DNA of 11,006 nucleotides from Tychonema litorale BBK16 (GCF_021648855.1 NZ_JAKJHX010000042.1:26826-37831), one strand, 5' to 3'. Counted from the first letter of the stretch, positions 1 through 6,738 are shown. Made by a program: numbers and translations. Notes: generated by a model from the letters alone, not told the origin.

Positions 1-136
1 ATGTGAATTTCCTACTCCCTCCCCTTAGTAAGGGGAGGGTTGGGGTGGGGTAAAAGTATTTACGACAATCATGTGAATTTCCTACTCCCTCCCCTTAGTA
101 AGGGGAGGGTTGGGGTGGGGTAAAAATATTTACGAC
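1..136. repeat. Two tandem copies of a 66-bp hairpin/G-rich repeat
   Basis: Positions 1-66 and 71-136 are identical except at 56/126 (G versus A), with a 70-bp period. Each copy holds a perfect 10-bp hairpin, CCCTCCCCTT with loop AGT and AAGGGGAGGG (17-39 and 87-109). Immediately after it, sharing the 3' arm, is a run of four G-tracts, GGGGAGGGTTGGGGTGGGG (32-50 and 102-120). This has the form of a G-quadruplex motif with loops of 1-2 nt. It is probably a dispersed intergenic repeat, and the first copy may continue beyond the window edge. Confidence 0.9.
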
Positions 137-159
137 TCCTGCAAGGATTGCTATATAAT
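129..159 (+). promoter_or_regulatory. Candidate sigma70-type promoter for the Uma2-family gene
   Basis: A perfect TATAAT -10 box lies at 154-159. A weak -35, TTTACG, lies at 129-134 with a 19-bp spacer. Transcription would start near 166, about 22 nt before the ATG at 188. The -35 overlaps the end of the second 66-bp repeat, so the repeat may have supplied part of the promoter. A weak Shine-Dalgarno-like GGTG lies at 177-180. Confidence 0.5.
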
Positions 160-187
160 AGAATATTATCGACATCGGTGAAAACAT

Positions 188-937
188 ATGTCTCAATCTG
201 TCATTCCAGTAGTTGAAGAGAAACAAGTTGATACTTCACCCACCTTAACTTTTGAAGAATATCGATTTTATCAAACTGATTCCGATCTACAATATGAACT
301 GTATAAAGGCAAATTAATTCCGATGCCAACAACAACAGTTTTACACATCAAAATTTGTGAATACTTAGTTTATAAGTTGCAGCGTTATTTAGCTGAACAT
401 AATCTTGACTTAGTAGCAAAAACAGGTCTAGGAGTGAGAACAGGGGAAGATACATCCCGGATTCCTGATGTAGTTGTTTGCACTGAAAGTCTTTTGGAAC
501 AAGCTGCTGCTAGACCTGGTGCTGGCATTCTAGATTTTGAAGAAAAGCCGCTGTTAGCGATCGAGGTAGTGAGTCAAAATCGGCGGGCAGACTATATCAT
601 TAAACGAGCTGAGTATGAACTAGCTAACGTCCCCGAATATGTGATTGTTGACCCTACACGTAACAAGGAACTGGTGCGAGTCTTAGCCTTTCTTGAAGGT
701 GAAGAAATTTATACGCAAACAGATTTTGGGCTGGGGCAACAAATGGTATCAGTAGTATTTCCTGACTTGATATTATCAGTGAATGAAATACTGTTTCCGC
801 CCTTAGTTGAAGGGTTGATTAAAGCAGAAAAAGTGCGATCGCACGAACTTGAACAGCAGGCACAGGAGCAGCGACAACGGGCTGAAAGATTGGCTGCGAG
901 GTTGCGAGAATTAGGAGTAGATCCCGATCGCATTTAG
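188..937 (+). CDS. Uma2 family (DUF820) endonuclease-like protein
   Basis: This 249-residue protein has the layout of the Uma2/DUF820 family, a PD-(D/E)XK nuclease-fold family greatly expanded in cyanobacteria. The N-terminal TFEEYRFY and YELYKGKL segments (about 21-43) precede the core RIPDVVV (Asp94), LLAIEVVS (Glu126) and a Lys139-containing helix leading into PEYVIVDP (149-156). Asp94, Glu126 and a nearby Lys are the probable metal/catalytic residues. The C-terminal 35-40 residues (about 212-245) are rich in Glu, Gln and Arg and look like a coiled coil, a common tail in this family. The in-vivo substrate of these proteins is generally unknown; an endonuclease role is inferred from fold. 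It stands alone, convergent with the MORN genes. The final 30 codons contain a HIP1 octamer at 835-842. Confidence 0.85.
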   Translation: MSQSVIPVVEEKQVDTSPTLTFEEYRFYQTDSDLQYELYKGKLIPMPTTTVLHIKICEYLVYKLQRYLAEHNLDLVAKTGLGVRTGEDTSRIPDVVVCTESLLEQAAARPGAGILDFEEKPLLAIEVVSQNRRADYIIKRAEYELANVPEYVIVDPTRNKELVRVLAFLEGEEIYTQTDFGLGQQMVSVVFPDLILSVNEILFPPLVEGLIKAEKVRSHELEQQAQEQRQRAERLAARLRELGVDPDRI

Positions 938-960
938 AACCCAGCTACAATAAATCCGGG

Positions 961-984
961 TAGGGACACGGCAATGCCGTGTCC
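961..984. repeat. Palindromic dispersed element between convergent genes (GGACACGGC family)
   Basis: GGACACGGCA (964-973) and TGCCGTGTCC (975-984) form a perfect 10-bp inverted repeat around a single A. It lies between the convergent stops of the Uma2-like and MORN genes. It could act as a bidirectional transcript end or mRNA-stabilising hairpin, but no T-tract follows on either strand. The same core recurs at 2715-2770, 6736-6759, 10924-10950 and 10962-10975. Confidence 0.85.
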
Positions 985-1009
985 TCCGTTGCTATGACAA
1001 TTTCCCAGT

Positions 1010-1729
1010 TTATCGAGTCAGCCGCTGGCCGTCCTTGAACACTCCGGGAAAGCGCTTACCAGTGGTATCAATAATTATCCCTTTACCGTGAGGCAATCCC
1101 TTGCGGAACTCTCCCTGATAGCGAATACCATTGGAAAACGCGCAAGTACCCCTAGCATCAAGATCTTGATTAAAGAACTGTCCTGAACACCGGGTGCCGT
1201 CAGCACGGGTGAACACCCCTGCACCTAAAGGCTTGCCCCCCAAAAATTGACCGACAAAGCGATCGCCATTCACAAAAATGAATTGCCCCTGTCCAGTCGG
1301 CGTACCCGCTCTTCGATCGAGAGAAAACGCCCCCACATAGCGATCGCCATTAGTGAAAATAGCTGTCCCAAAGCTAATTTTGCCATCTCGGAATATACCC
1401 TCGACACGGGCATCATCCTTAAAGATAAATTGTCCTCGACCGTTTGGCTGGCCGAGACGAAACTGCCCCTCATAGCGATCGCCACTTGAGTAGATGTACA
1501 CCCCCGTGCCACTGGGCAAACCGTTCACAAAGTCTCCTATGTAGCTGTCGCCACTGTCATAATCGCACCTAACTCTACCTGTAGGGATAGCTGGCACACA
1601 ACGACCACTCGGAGCTCCTACTCCTACTTGCTGCGCCATTGATGGCAATGGATAAGTCATATAACTACCCATTCCCAACACTGATCCAACTAATAAAGCA
1701 ATTCCACTGGTTTTAAAACGGGAAATCAT
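1010..1729 (-). CDS. Secreted MORN-repeat protein (paralog 1)
   Basis: This 239-residue protein starts with a Sec-type signal peptide: basic MISRFK, a hydrophobic stretch at about 8-22, and probable cleavage near PSMA-QQ (30-33). About eight MORN units of roughly 23 residues follow, with Y-x-G cores at Y63, Y86, V109, Y131, F158, C181, Y204 and F227. MORN repeats form beta-hairpin stacks and bind membranes or proteins in other systems; the role here is unknown. Four mature cysteines (44, 55, 181, 196) are conserved in the neighbouring paralog and may form disulfides in the periplasm. It lies 102 bp downstream of that paralog and is probably co-transcribed with it. AGGAG (1741-1745 on the complement) is 11 nt before the ATG, a rather long spacing. 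Confidence 0.85.
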   Translation of the reverse strand: MISRFKTSGIALLVGSVLGMGSYMTYPLPSMAQQVGVGAPSGRCVPAIPTGRVRCDYDSGDSYIGDFVNGLPSGTGVYIYSSGDRYEGQFRLGQPNGRGQFIFKDDARVEGIFRDGKISFGTAIFTNGDRYVGAFSLDRRAGTPTGQGQFIFVNGDRFVGQFLGGKPLGAGVFTRADGTRCSGQFFNQDLDARGTCAFSNGIRYQGEFRKGLPHGKGIIIDTTGKRFPGVFKDGQRLTR

Positions 1730-2322
1730 TAACTAAGTTTCTCCTATGCGATTCTGGATATTATTTTCCTTCGTCATTTGTCCTTTGTCCGATTTCTGGT
1801 CAAAACTTGCCTTTAAACCTCAATTTATGATTTATGAGACTCCAGGTTTTCCATTGCGAAATACCCCCGGAAAGCGCCTGCCACTGGCATCAATCATCGT
1901 TCCGACACCATGAGGCACTCCCTTCCGCAATTCTCCTTCATAGCGCGTACCATTGGGGAAAGTGCAGGTAACAGAAGCATCAAGTCCTAGATTGAAAAAT
2001 CTGCCAGAGCAGCGAGTCCCATCTGCCCGCACCAATACCCCAGGCCCAAAGGGTGAACCTGCAAAGAATAGTCCTTCGTAGCGATCGCCATTGGAGTAAA
2101 AAAATTGACCCCGCCCAGCCGGTTGACTACTAATCACATTAGTCTGAACGTTCCTGACAACTCCAAAGTCTCCGACATAGCGTTCGCCGTTAGGAAAAAC
2201 TACCGTCCCAGACCTCATCGTGCCATCTTGGAAGATGCCTGTATAGCGGCCATCATCCTTAAAAATGAATGTCCCTCTGCCATTTGGGACTCCATTGCGA
2301 AATTGTCCTTCGTAGCGATCGC
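1259..2322. repeat. Cluster of HIP1 octamers inside the MORN genes
   Basis: GCGATCGC occurs at 1259-1266, 1340-1347, 1475-1482, 2081-2088 and 2315-2322, all within the two MORN reading frames. Each sits in the same frame and encodes the Gly-Asp-Arg of the N/S-G-D-R-Y/F MORN core (GGC GAT CGC). Other HIP1 sites in the window are at 835, 4802, 5215 and 10595. HIP1 is a known highly iterated palindrome of many cyanobacterial genomes. Confidence 0.9.
1777..1790. repeat. Two-copy heptamer TTTGTCC between the MORN genes
   Basis: TTTGTCC is repeated head to tail in the 102-bp gap between the MORN genes. It resembles a remnant of the short tandem heptamer repeats (STRR) described in cyanobacterial intergenic DNA. 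No promoter or terminator is evident in this gap. Confidence 0.5.
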
Positions 2323-2584
2323 CATTAGCATACACATAAACTCCCCTACCATCCGGCAAGCCATTCACGAAATCTCCCTCATAATTGTCAGCCCCCTCGT
2401 AATTGCATTTCACTTTCCCAGTCGGAGGATTACCTTGACAAACAGGAGGGCGTTTGGCTTCTTCTTTTTTTGCATCATCTTTTGGTTGAGCCATTGACGG
2501 CTGGGGATTTAAGAAATTAGCTGCGCCTCCGATACAAGAAGCAACTAATATCACCAGCCCTAATTTTTGAATTGAACCGACCAT
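1832..2584 (-). CDS. Secreted MORN-repeat protein (paralog 2)
   Basis: This 250-residue protein is a clear paralog of the downstream gene: same signal-peptide end (PSMAQ at 30-34), same start of the mature domain (C-x10-C with PTGxVxC) and same eight-unit MORN layout. Y-x-G cores lie at Y68, Y91, Y114, Y136, Y169, C192, Y215 and F238. Mature cysteines 49, 60, 192 and 207 match 44, 55, 181 and 196 of the partner. A charged linker (about 35-46, KDDAKKEEAKR) is unique to this copy. Export to the periplasm is likely; function is unknown. Cys17 in VASC could be read as a lipobox, but the PSMA site conserved in both paralogs makes ordinary signal peptidase I cleavage likelier. A strong AAGGAG (2592-2597 on the complement), 7 nt before the ATG, fixes the start and makes this the lead gene of the pair. 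Confidence 0.87.
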   Translation of the reverse strand: MVGSIQKLGLVILVASCIGGAANFLNPQPSMAQPKDDAKKEEAKRPPVCQGNPPTGKVKCNYEGADNYEGDFVNGLPDGRGVYVYANGDRYEGQFRNGVPNGRGTFIFKDDGRYTGIFQDGTMRSGTVVFPNGERYVGDFGVVRNVQTNVISSQPAGRGQFFYSNGDRYEGLFFAGSPFGPGVLVRADGTRCSGRFFNLGLDASVTCTFPNGTRYEGELRKGVPHGVGTMIDASGRRFPGVFRNGKPGVS

Positions 2585-2704
2585 GAGAAATCTCCTTTGA
2601 CTTGAAAATATGAGTAATAGGGATTTTAGAGAAGTTAAAACTTGGTGAAATGTCTCGTATTTTTCAATTCTAATGTTGATTTTTCAGGAGCGCTAATTGC
2701 CATG

Positions 2705-2772
2705 TCTTGGCTGTAGGGACACGGCACTGCCGTCTCCTCTTGGCTGTAGGGACACGGCACTGCCGTCTCCTC
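2705..2772. repeat. 33-bp tandem duplication of the GGACACGGC palindromic element
   Basis: The sequence repeats with a 33-bp period without mismatch (2705-2737, 2738-2770, plus 2 bp). Each copy contains GTAGGGACACGGCACTGCCGTCTCC, an imperfect 10-bp hairpin with 9 of 10 pairs. It lies in the 292-bp gap (2585-2876) between the lipoprotein gene and the MORN pair. The remainder of that gap holds the lipoprotein terminator and the MORN ribosome-binding site; I see no convincing gene in it. Confidence 0.9.
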
Positions 2773-2818
2773 AACTATATTGATTTTACTTTCAAACTTC
2801 GATATCAGCCCTAAATAC

Positions 2819-2845
2819 AAAAAGGCAAAAATTAAAGTTTTTGCC
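2819..2845 (-). terminator. Rho-independent-type terminator of the lipoprotein gene
   Basis: Read on the minus strand, GGCAAAAA, a 6-nt loop and TTTTTGCC form a perfect 8-bp stem (2824-2831 pairing with 2838-2845). TTTTT follows directly (2819-2823). It starts 31 nt after the stop codon of the 2877-4721 gene. It is the only hairpin in the window followed by a proper T-tract in the right orientation. The stem is AT-rich, so termination may be partial. Confidence 0.65.
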
Positions 2846-2876
2846 CTTAGCATTTTTGCTGCTTTACTGTCAATTA

Positions 2877-4721
2877 TTAGCGCCCCGTCGCTTTATTAGT
2901 ATTTGGCAGACGGCTAATAACTGCATTGGCGGGTTTTGGTTCACGACTTGGAGCTTTTTCCCCGACAGCTTTGGCAACCTCAACGCCATTTTCCTCCAGA
3001 ATTACGATCGGATCAGCTCCTGACTTGACATCAACCCGCTTCACCAAAACTCGCCCGTTAGACAACCGCTGCCCTACTTTGACATATCGACTGGTTGGTT
3101 CATTCGGTACTCTCACAATTACTTGCGTCTCGTTCCCAACTTTCACAACTCCGCTGACTTCAGTGCCTGTAGCGAGGTCAGTAGAAGGTGGTGGAGGTGG
3201 CGCTGGAATTGCCGGCACTTGCTTGACTGGAGGCGGATTGGGGTCTATCCACTGGGGCGGACGCTTGTCTACTGGCAATGGTGGTAGATTCGGCACTCCT
3301 AGGGGTCTAGCTGCAATTGGCTGGGGCGCGCGCGGGAGTCCAGGACGGCGGGGATTCGTACCAGTATTTGTTGCGGTAGGACGGCGGCCGAATTGAGGCG
3401 TATTTAGCCCCGGAATTTGGCGCGGGGAGCCAATTTGTGCTCCATCGCCTCCCGGCAGACCAGGCTCTCCAGGGCGACTGCCCAATTGAGGCGCATTGAG
3501 TCCCGGAACTTGGCGCGGCGAGCCCACTTGCGCGCCATCGCCTCCCGGCAGAGAAGGATCTCCTAATGGTCTCGCTGCTATGAGCGGAGTTCCCGCTGAC
3601 CGGAGTCCTACTGACGGGGGGTTTAGCCCTGGTACTTGTGGCAACGAGGCTACTTCTCGACCCAAGGCTTTCTCGCCTGCGGGTTCAGGATTTGTCGTAC
3701 TTGCGGATAGAACTGGCAGAATAGGGGCTTTAGCGATGGTTCGCCCCTCATAGTCTTGATCGCGCATGGCTGCATCAAGTCTATTCTTGCCCTGCCGCCA
3801 AACTGCTTGCAGCAAATTGATTCGTGTCACGCAGGAAAGTGCCCCCCTTCTTTCTGTCGGTGGTCGATATACCTCAATTGCTTCTGCAATTTCCGGTACT
3901 ATCGAACACCGGAGATCATCAGGACGTGATTTTGCTCCGTAAATGTTCCACAGACTTGAGGCTATGACATATTCATCAAGAGTTTTTTGTATTCTTCGGA
4001 AGAATGGCCGATTAGTTAGGAGTAACTCTCGTCTGGTTGAATTCTTTTCTCCCTCTTTGCCGTAAATGGTATCGACTAATAAACTCAGATCCGTACGGTA
4101 CTCAGAATTCTGTGTGGTGTCATCCAGGAGAGCCTGAAGCGTCCTGAATTCGCTGACAATACCTCTTGCTGTCGGGCTGAGATTGATTTGGGGAGCGGCG
4201 GGGCCTTTTAGTTTAACTCCTCCAATTTGGACAGGGCGGGTTAGCTCTGGCATTTTGGATAGCACGGCAACTTGTCGCGCTGCCAGCTTGGGCAACGGAT
4301 TGGCTGTCATTGGCCCTGCTGGGACTCCGGCAGCTCCAGCTCCGCCTGGGTTTTGAACTGTGATCGGGGGAAGTGGGCCAAATGGGTCTATCTGAGCAGG
4401 ATTTGGTGTCAAGGCGCCAGGCGGTATGGGCTGACCCGCGGGTGTGTTTTTTGGCTGGTTCTTTTTGTTGTCGATGCCTGTTTGACTTTGTGTTGCTCGT
4501 TGGTCGGGGTTGGTCGATCGAATTAACCCACTTGGCCCAGCCGCTACCACTGGAGACGGAAAAGCCTGAGCTCCTGGAGTGGGGCTGGCTGCGGCCGCCG
4601 GTGATGGAGAAGCTGCACTGGGAGTGGGACTGGGGCTGGCTGTATCGCCCCCGCCGTCACCACAGCCTCCGATCGCAAAAGTTAGTAGTCCTATAGTTGC
4701 AAAATATAAAAGTTTGTGCAT
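2877..4721 (-). CDS. Proline-rich lipoprotein with possible PilP/GspC-like C-terminal domain
   Basis: This 614-residue protein opens with a lipoprotein signal peptide: MHKLLYF, a hydrophobic core, then lipobox IGGC with Cys20 as the lipidated residue. A Ser/Pro/Ala-rich linker (about 28-62) follows, then a disordered Pro/Gly region with IDPFGPLPP (111-119). Next is a predicted helical domain (about 183-322, with Cys272 and Cys297). A second Pro/Gly-rich region (about 355-515) contains two 31-residue repeats carrying LPGGDGAQ and PGLN. The C-terminal segment (about 519-588: SGVVKVGNETQVIV, YVKVGQRLSNGRVLVKRV, PIVILEENGVEVAKAVG) reads as a small beta domain resembling the PilP/GspC periplasmic domain. 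A pilus or envelope role is inference; no specific gene is recognised. The start is supported by the lipobox distance and AGAGG (4731-4735 on the complement) 9 nt before the ATG. Confidence 0.8.
   Translation of the reverse strand: MHKLLYFATIGLLTFAIGGCGDGGGDTASPSPTPSAASPSPAAAASPTPGAQAFPSPVVAAGPSGLIRSTNPDQRATQSQTGIDNKKNQPKNTPAGQPIPPGALTPNPAQIDPFGPLPPITVQNPGGAGAAGVPAGPMTANPLPKLAARQVAVLSKMPELTRPVQIGGVKLKGPAAPQINLSPTARGIVSEFRTLQALLDDTTQNSEYRTDLSLLVDTIYGKEGEKNSTRRELLLTNRPFFRRIQKTLDEYVIASSLWNIYGAKSRPDDLRCSIVPEIAEAIEVYRPPTERRGALSCVTRINLLQAVWRQGKNRLDAAMRDQDYEGRTIAKAPILPVLSASTTNPEPAGEKALGREVASLPQVPGLNPPSVGLRSAGTPLIAARPLGDPSLPGGDGAQVGSPRQVPGLNAPQLGSRPGEPGLPGGDGAQIGSPRQIPGLNTPQFGRRPTATNTGTNPRRPGLPRAPQPIAARPLGVPNLPPLPVDKRPPQWIDPNPPPVKQVPAIPAPPPPPSTDLATGTEVSGVVKVGNETQVIVRVPNEPTSRYVKVGQRLSNGRVLVKRVDVKSGADPIVILEENGVEVAKAVGEKAPSREPKPANAVISRLPNTNKATGR
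3388..3573 (-). repeat. 93-bp in-frame tandem repeat within the lipoprotein gene
   Basis: Segments 3388-3480 and 3481-3573 align with a 93-bp (31-codon) period and scattered substitutions. They encode LPGGDGAQ(V/I)GSPRQ(V/I)PGLN(A/T)PQ(L/F)G. A third, degenerate PQVPGLNPPSVG unit (residues 361-372) and two copies of IAARPLG flank the pair. The length of this linker probably varies between strains. Confidence 0.8.
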
Positions 4722-4794
4722 TGCCGATCGCCTCTAACTGATTAATTTCAACATATCTAACACGGCTTTGCCATTACAGTCCGTTGTCGCTTTA

Positions 4795-4823
4795 AGTTTA
4801 TGCGATCGCCTGAAAATTGCCAA
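4795..4823 (-). promoter_or_regulatory. Candidate promoter of the lipoprotein gene
   Basis: On the minus strand TTGGCA (complement of 4818-4823; 5 of 6 to the -35 consensus) is followed by a 17-bp spacer and TAAACT (complement of 4795-4800; 4 of 6 to the -10). A HIP1 octamer (4802-4809) lies in the spacer. Transcription would begin near 4788, giving a leader of about 65 nt. Confidence 0.4.
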
Positions 4824-4903
4824 GTTCTATGATTTTTATGAATTTGAGTACAATTCCACCAGAGGGGATTCATCTGTGAGTTGCCTCTAAAATCTCAAAT
4901 CTA

Positions 4904-4933
4904 TTGACATCAAAACCCGATATGTGCTACTGT
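4904..4933 (+). promoter_or_regulatory. Candidate distal promoter of gpmI
   Basis: A perfect TTGACA -35 (4904-4909) is followed after 18 bp by TACTGT (4928-4933), preceded by an extended -10 TGC (4925-4927). The resulting leader would be about 195 nt, unusually long, so a second promoter nearer the gene is possible (a TAAAAT hexamer lies at 5069-5074). Apart from these and the two inverted repeats at 5025-5038 and 5062-5091, the 415-bp divergent region 4722-5136 shows no gene. Confidence 0.35.
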
Positions 4934-5061
4934 TCCGTCCTAATAGCGTGGATTCAACTTTCACACACCGATCGCAACTAAGATCTACCATCCTAAAATC
5001 TTGATTTTCTTACTCTTAAAGCTAACCAAGCGGTTGGTAAAAGCGTAAAAAATCAAAGAAA

Positions 5062-5091
5062 ACATAGATAAAATATTCTATAAATCTATGT
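5062..5091. promoter_or_regulatory. Operator-like inverted repeat upstream of gpmI
   Basis: ACATAGAT (5062-5069) and ATCTATGT (5084-5091) are perfect 8-bp inverted arms around a 14-nt AT-rich centre, ending 45 nt before the gpmI ATG. A smaller inverted repeat, ACCAA/TTGGT, lies at 5025-5038. A regulator site or leader hairpin is possible; no known consensus was recognised. Confidence 0.35.
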
Positions 5092-5136
5092 CAAACGAAA
5101 CTATAACTGAAAAATCATACTAAATAAGGTATTGGC

Positions 5137-6738
5137 ATGGCACAAGCATTTGTATCTCCTGTAGTGCTGATCATTTTAGATGGCTGGGGTTATCGCGAGG
5201 AAACAGACGGAAATGCGATCGCAGCCGCCAAAACACCAGTGATGGACAGTCTCTGGGCTGCTTATCCCAGCACACTAATTCGTACTTCTGGTAGAGCCGT
5301 AGGTCTTCCCGATGGACAAATGGGCAACTCCGAAGTCGGTCACTTGAATCTAGGCGCAGGCCGAGTTGTGCCTCAAGAGTTAGTGCGAATCTCGGATGCA
5401 GTGGAAGATGGTTCTTTGCTGAGCAATCCGGCCCTGGTTCGGCTTTGCGAGAAAGTCCGCGCCACCGGCGGCAAGTTGCACCTGACAGGCCTTTGTTCCG
5501 AGGGCGGGGTTCATTCCCATCTCAGTCATATTCAAGGCTTGCTGCAATTGGCAAAAGCCCAGGGCATTGCCGAGGTTTGCATTCACGCGATTACTGACGG
5601 CCGCGATACTACCCCGAAAGAGGGTGTCGAAGCTCTAGCCAAGATTGAAGGTTATATCGAAAAGGTGGGGATCGGCAAAATTGCTACTCTCAGCGGTCGC
5701 TATTATGCGATGGATCGTGACAAGCGTTGGGATCGGGTGCAGCGCGCCTATGATGTAATGACGACTGAGGGTGTGCCTGATGGTCGATCGGCTGTGGAAG
5801 TATTACAGGCATCTTATGACGAAGGGGTGACGGACGAGTTTGCAATTCCGACCCGCATTGCGCCCGGAGCAGTGGCATCCGGCGATGGGATGATTTTCTT
5901 TAATTTTCGCCCGGACAGGGCTAGAGAGTTGACTCAGGCCTTTGTCGATCGCAATTTTAAAGGCTTTGAACGGCAGTTAATTGATCCACTAATCTTTGCC
6001 AGTTTTACTCAATACGATCCGAAGTTGTCTTCAGTTTTGGTGGCCTTTGAACCACAGAATTTGAACAATATCCTGGGCGAAGTGATCTCGAAACACGGTT
6101 TGCGGCAGTTGCGGACTGCGGAAACTGAAAAGTATGCTCATGTGACTTATTTTTTCAACGGGGGACTGGAAGAGCCTTTTGAGGGAGAAGACCGGGAAAT
6201 GGTGCAGAGTCCGATGGTGGCGACTTACGATGAAGCCCCCGAAATGTCGGCGGCCCTAGTGACGGATGGGGCGCTGGCGGCGATTGAGAAGGGTATTTAT
6301 TCGTTTATAGCGATTAACTACGCTAACCCAGATATGGTTGGTCATACGGGGATGATGGATGCGACTATAATTGCGATCGAAACTGTAGACAAATGTTTAG
6401 GGCGGCTGGTGACTGGCATTACCAAAGCTGGGGGAACAGCCATCATTATTTCTGACCACGGTAATGCAGAACAGATGTTTGACCAGGACGGAAATCCTTG
6501 GACAGCTCACACGACTAATCCCGTGCCGTTTATTCTAGTAGAAGGCGAAGGTCTGAAGATTCCGGGTCATGGAACGGATGTCCCTTTGAGGGATGATGGC
6601 TGTTTGGCTGATATTGCACCAACGATTTTGGAGTTTTTGAGATTGCCTCAGCCTCCTGAGATGACAGGACGTTCTATGATGCGATCGGCTGATTTTGAAG
6701 TTCGCACCAATCGCTCTCCGGTGCGAGTCCGACTCTAG
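5137..6738 (+). CDS. gpmI: 2,3-bisphosphoglycerate-independent phosphoglycerate mutase
   Basis: This 533-residue cytosolic enzyme interconverts 3- and 2-phosphoglycerate in glycolysis/gluconeogenesis through a phosphoserine intermediate with two Mn ions. The motifs are complete: ILDGWG (Asp15), MGNSEVGH (nucleophile Ser65), ITDGRDT (152-158), SGRYYAMDRDKRWDR (186-200), FRPDRARE (257-264), NPDMVGH (Asp399, His403), SDHGNAEQ (Asp440, His441) and AHTTNPVPF (His458). The spacing of the C-terminal metal ligands (4, 37, 1, 17) equals that of the characterised Geobacillus enzyme. Length is normal for cyanobacteria. AAGG (5126-5129) sits 7 nt before the ATG. The TAG stop is also the first three bases of a dispersed palindromic repeat, so no non-coding 3' sequence separates gene and repeat. 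Confidence 0.97.
   Translation: MAQAFVSPVVLIILDGWGYREETDGNAIAAAKTPVMDSLWAAYPSTLIRTSGRAVGLPDGQMGNSEVGHLNLGAGRVVPQELVRISDAVEDGSLLSNPALVRLCEKVRATGGKLHLTGLCSEGGVHSHLSHIQGLLQLAKAQGIAEVCIHAITDGRDTTPKEGVEALAKIEGYIEKVGIGKIATLSGRYYAMDRDKRWDRVQRAYDVMTTEGVPDGRSAVEVLQASYDEGVTDEFAIPTRIAPGAVASGDGMIFFNFRPDRARELTQAFVDRNFKGFERQLIDPLIFASFTQYDPKLSSVLVAFEPQNLNNILGEVISKHGLRQLRTAETEKYAHVTYFFNGGLEEPFEGEDREMVQSPMVATYDEAPEMSAALVTDGALAAIEKGIYSFIAINYANPDMVGHTGMMDATIIAIETVDKCLGRLVTGITKAGGTAIIISDHGNAEQMFDQDGNPWTAHTTNPVPFILVEGEGLKIPGHGTDVPLRDDGCLADIAPTILEFLRLPQPPEMTGRSMMRSADFEVRTNRSPVRVRL

Noticed and set aside
1..136. Possible CRISPR array from two spaced repeats
   Set aside because: Only two long units separated by 4 bp with palindromic G-rich content, no spacers and no cas genes.
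961..984. Calling the GGACACGGC hairpins intrinsic terminators
   Set aside because: None of the copies is followed by a T-tract on either strand. They are listed as repeats, with only a possible role in ending transcripts.
2105..2497. Plus-strand 130-codon frame antisense to MORN paralog 2
   Set aside because: The opposite strand encodes a clear MORN protein with a paralog next door. The antisense frame has no family resemblance.
2528..2539. Lipobox VASC at Cys17 of MORN paralog 2
   Set aside because: The paralog has no Cys there, while both share an identical PSMAQ signal peptidase I-type site at residue 30-34.
2705..2772. Possible CRISPR or minisatellite with 33-bp units
   Set aside because: The units are contiguous without spacers, and the same element occurs singly elsewhere, so it is a duplicated dispersed repeat.
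2635..2853. Minus-strand 72-codon reading frame with a hydrophobic start and AVPCPYSQ repeats
   Set aside because: The repeated peptide is simply the translation of the 33-bp tandem palindromic element. The frame also runs across the terminator of the upstream gene, and no ribosome-binding site was identified for it.
2926..3396. Plus-strand 156-codon frame antisense to the lipoprotein gene
   Set aside because: It mirrors the GC-rich, repetitive Pro/Gly coding region. The lipoprotein strand has a lipobox, ribosome-binding site, promoter and terminator; the antisense frame has none.
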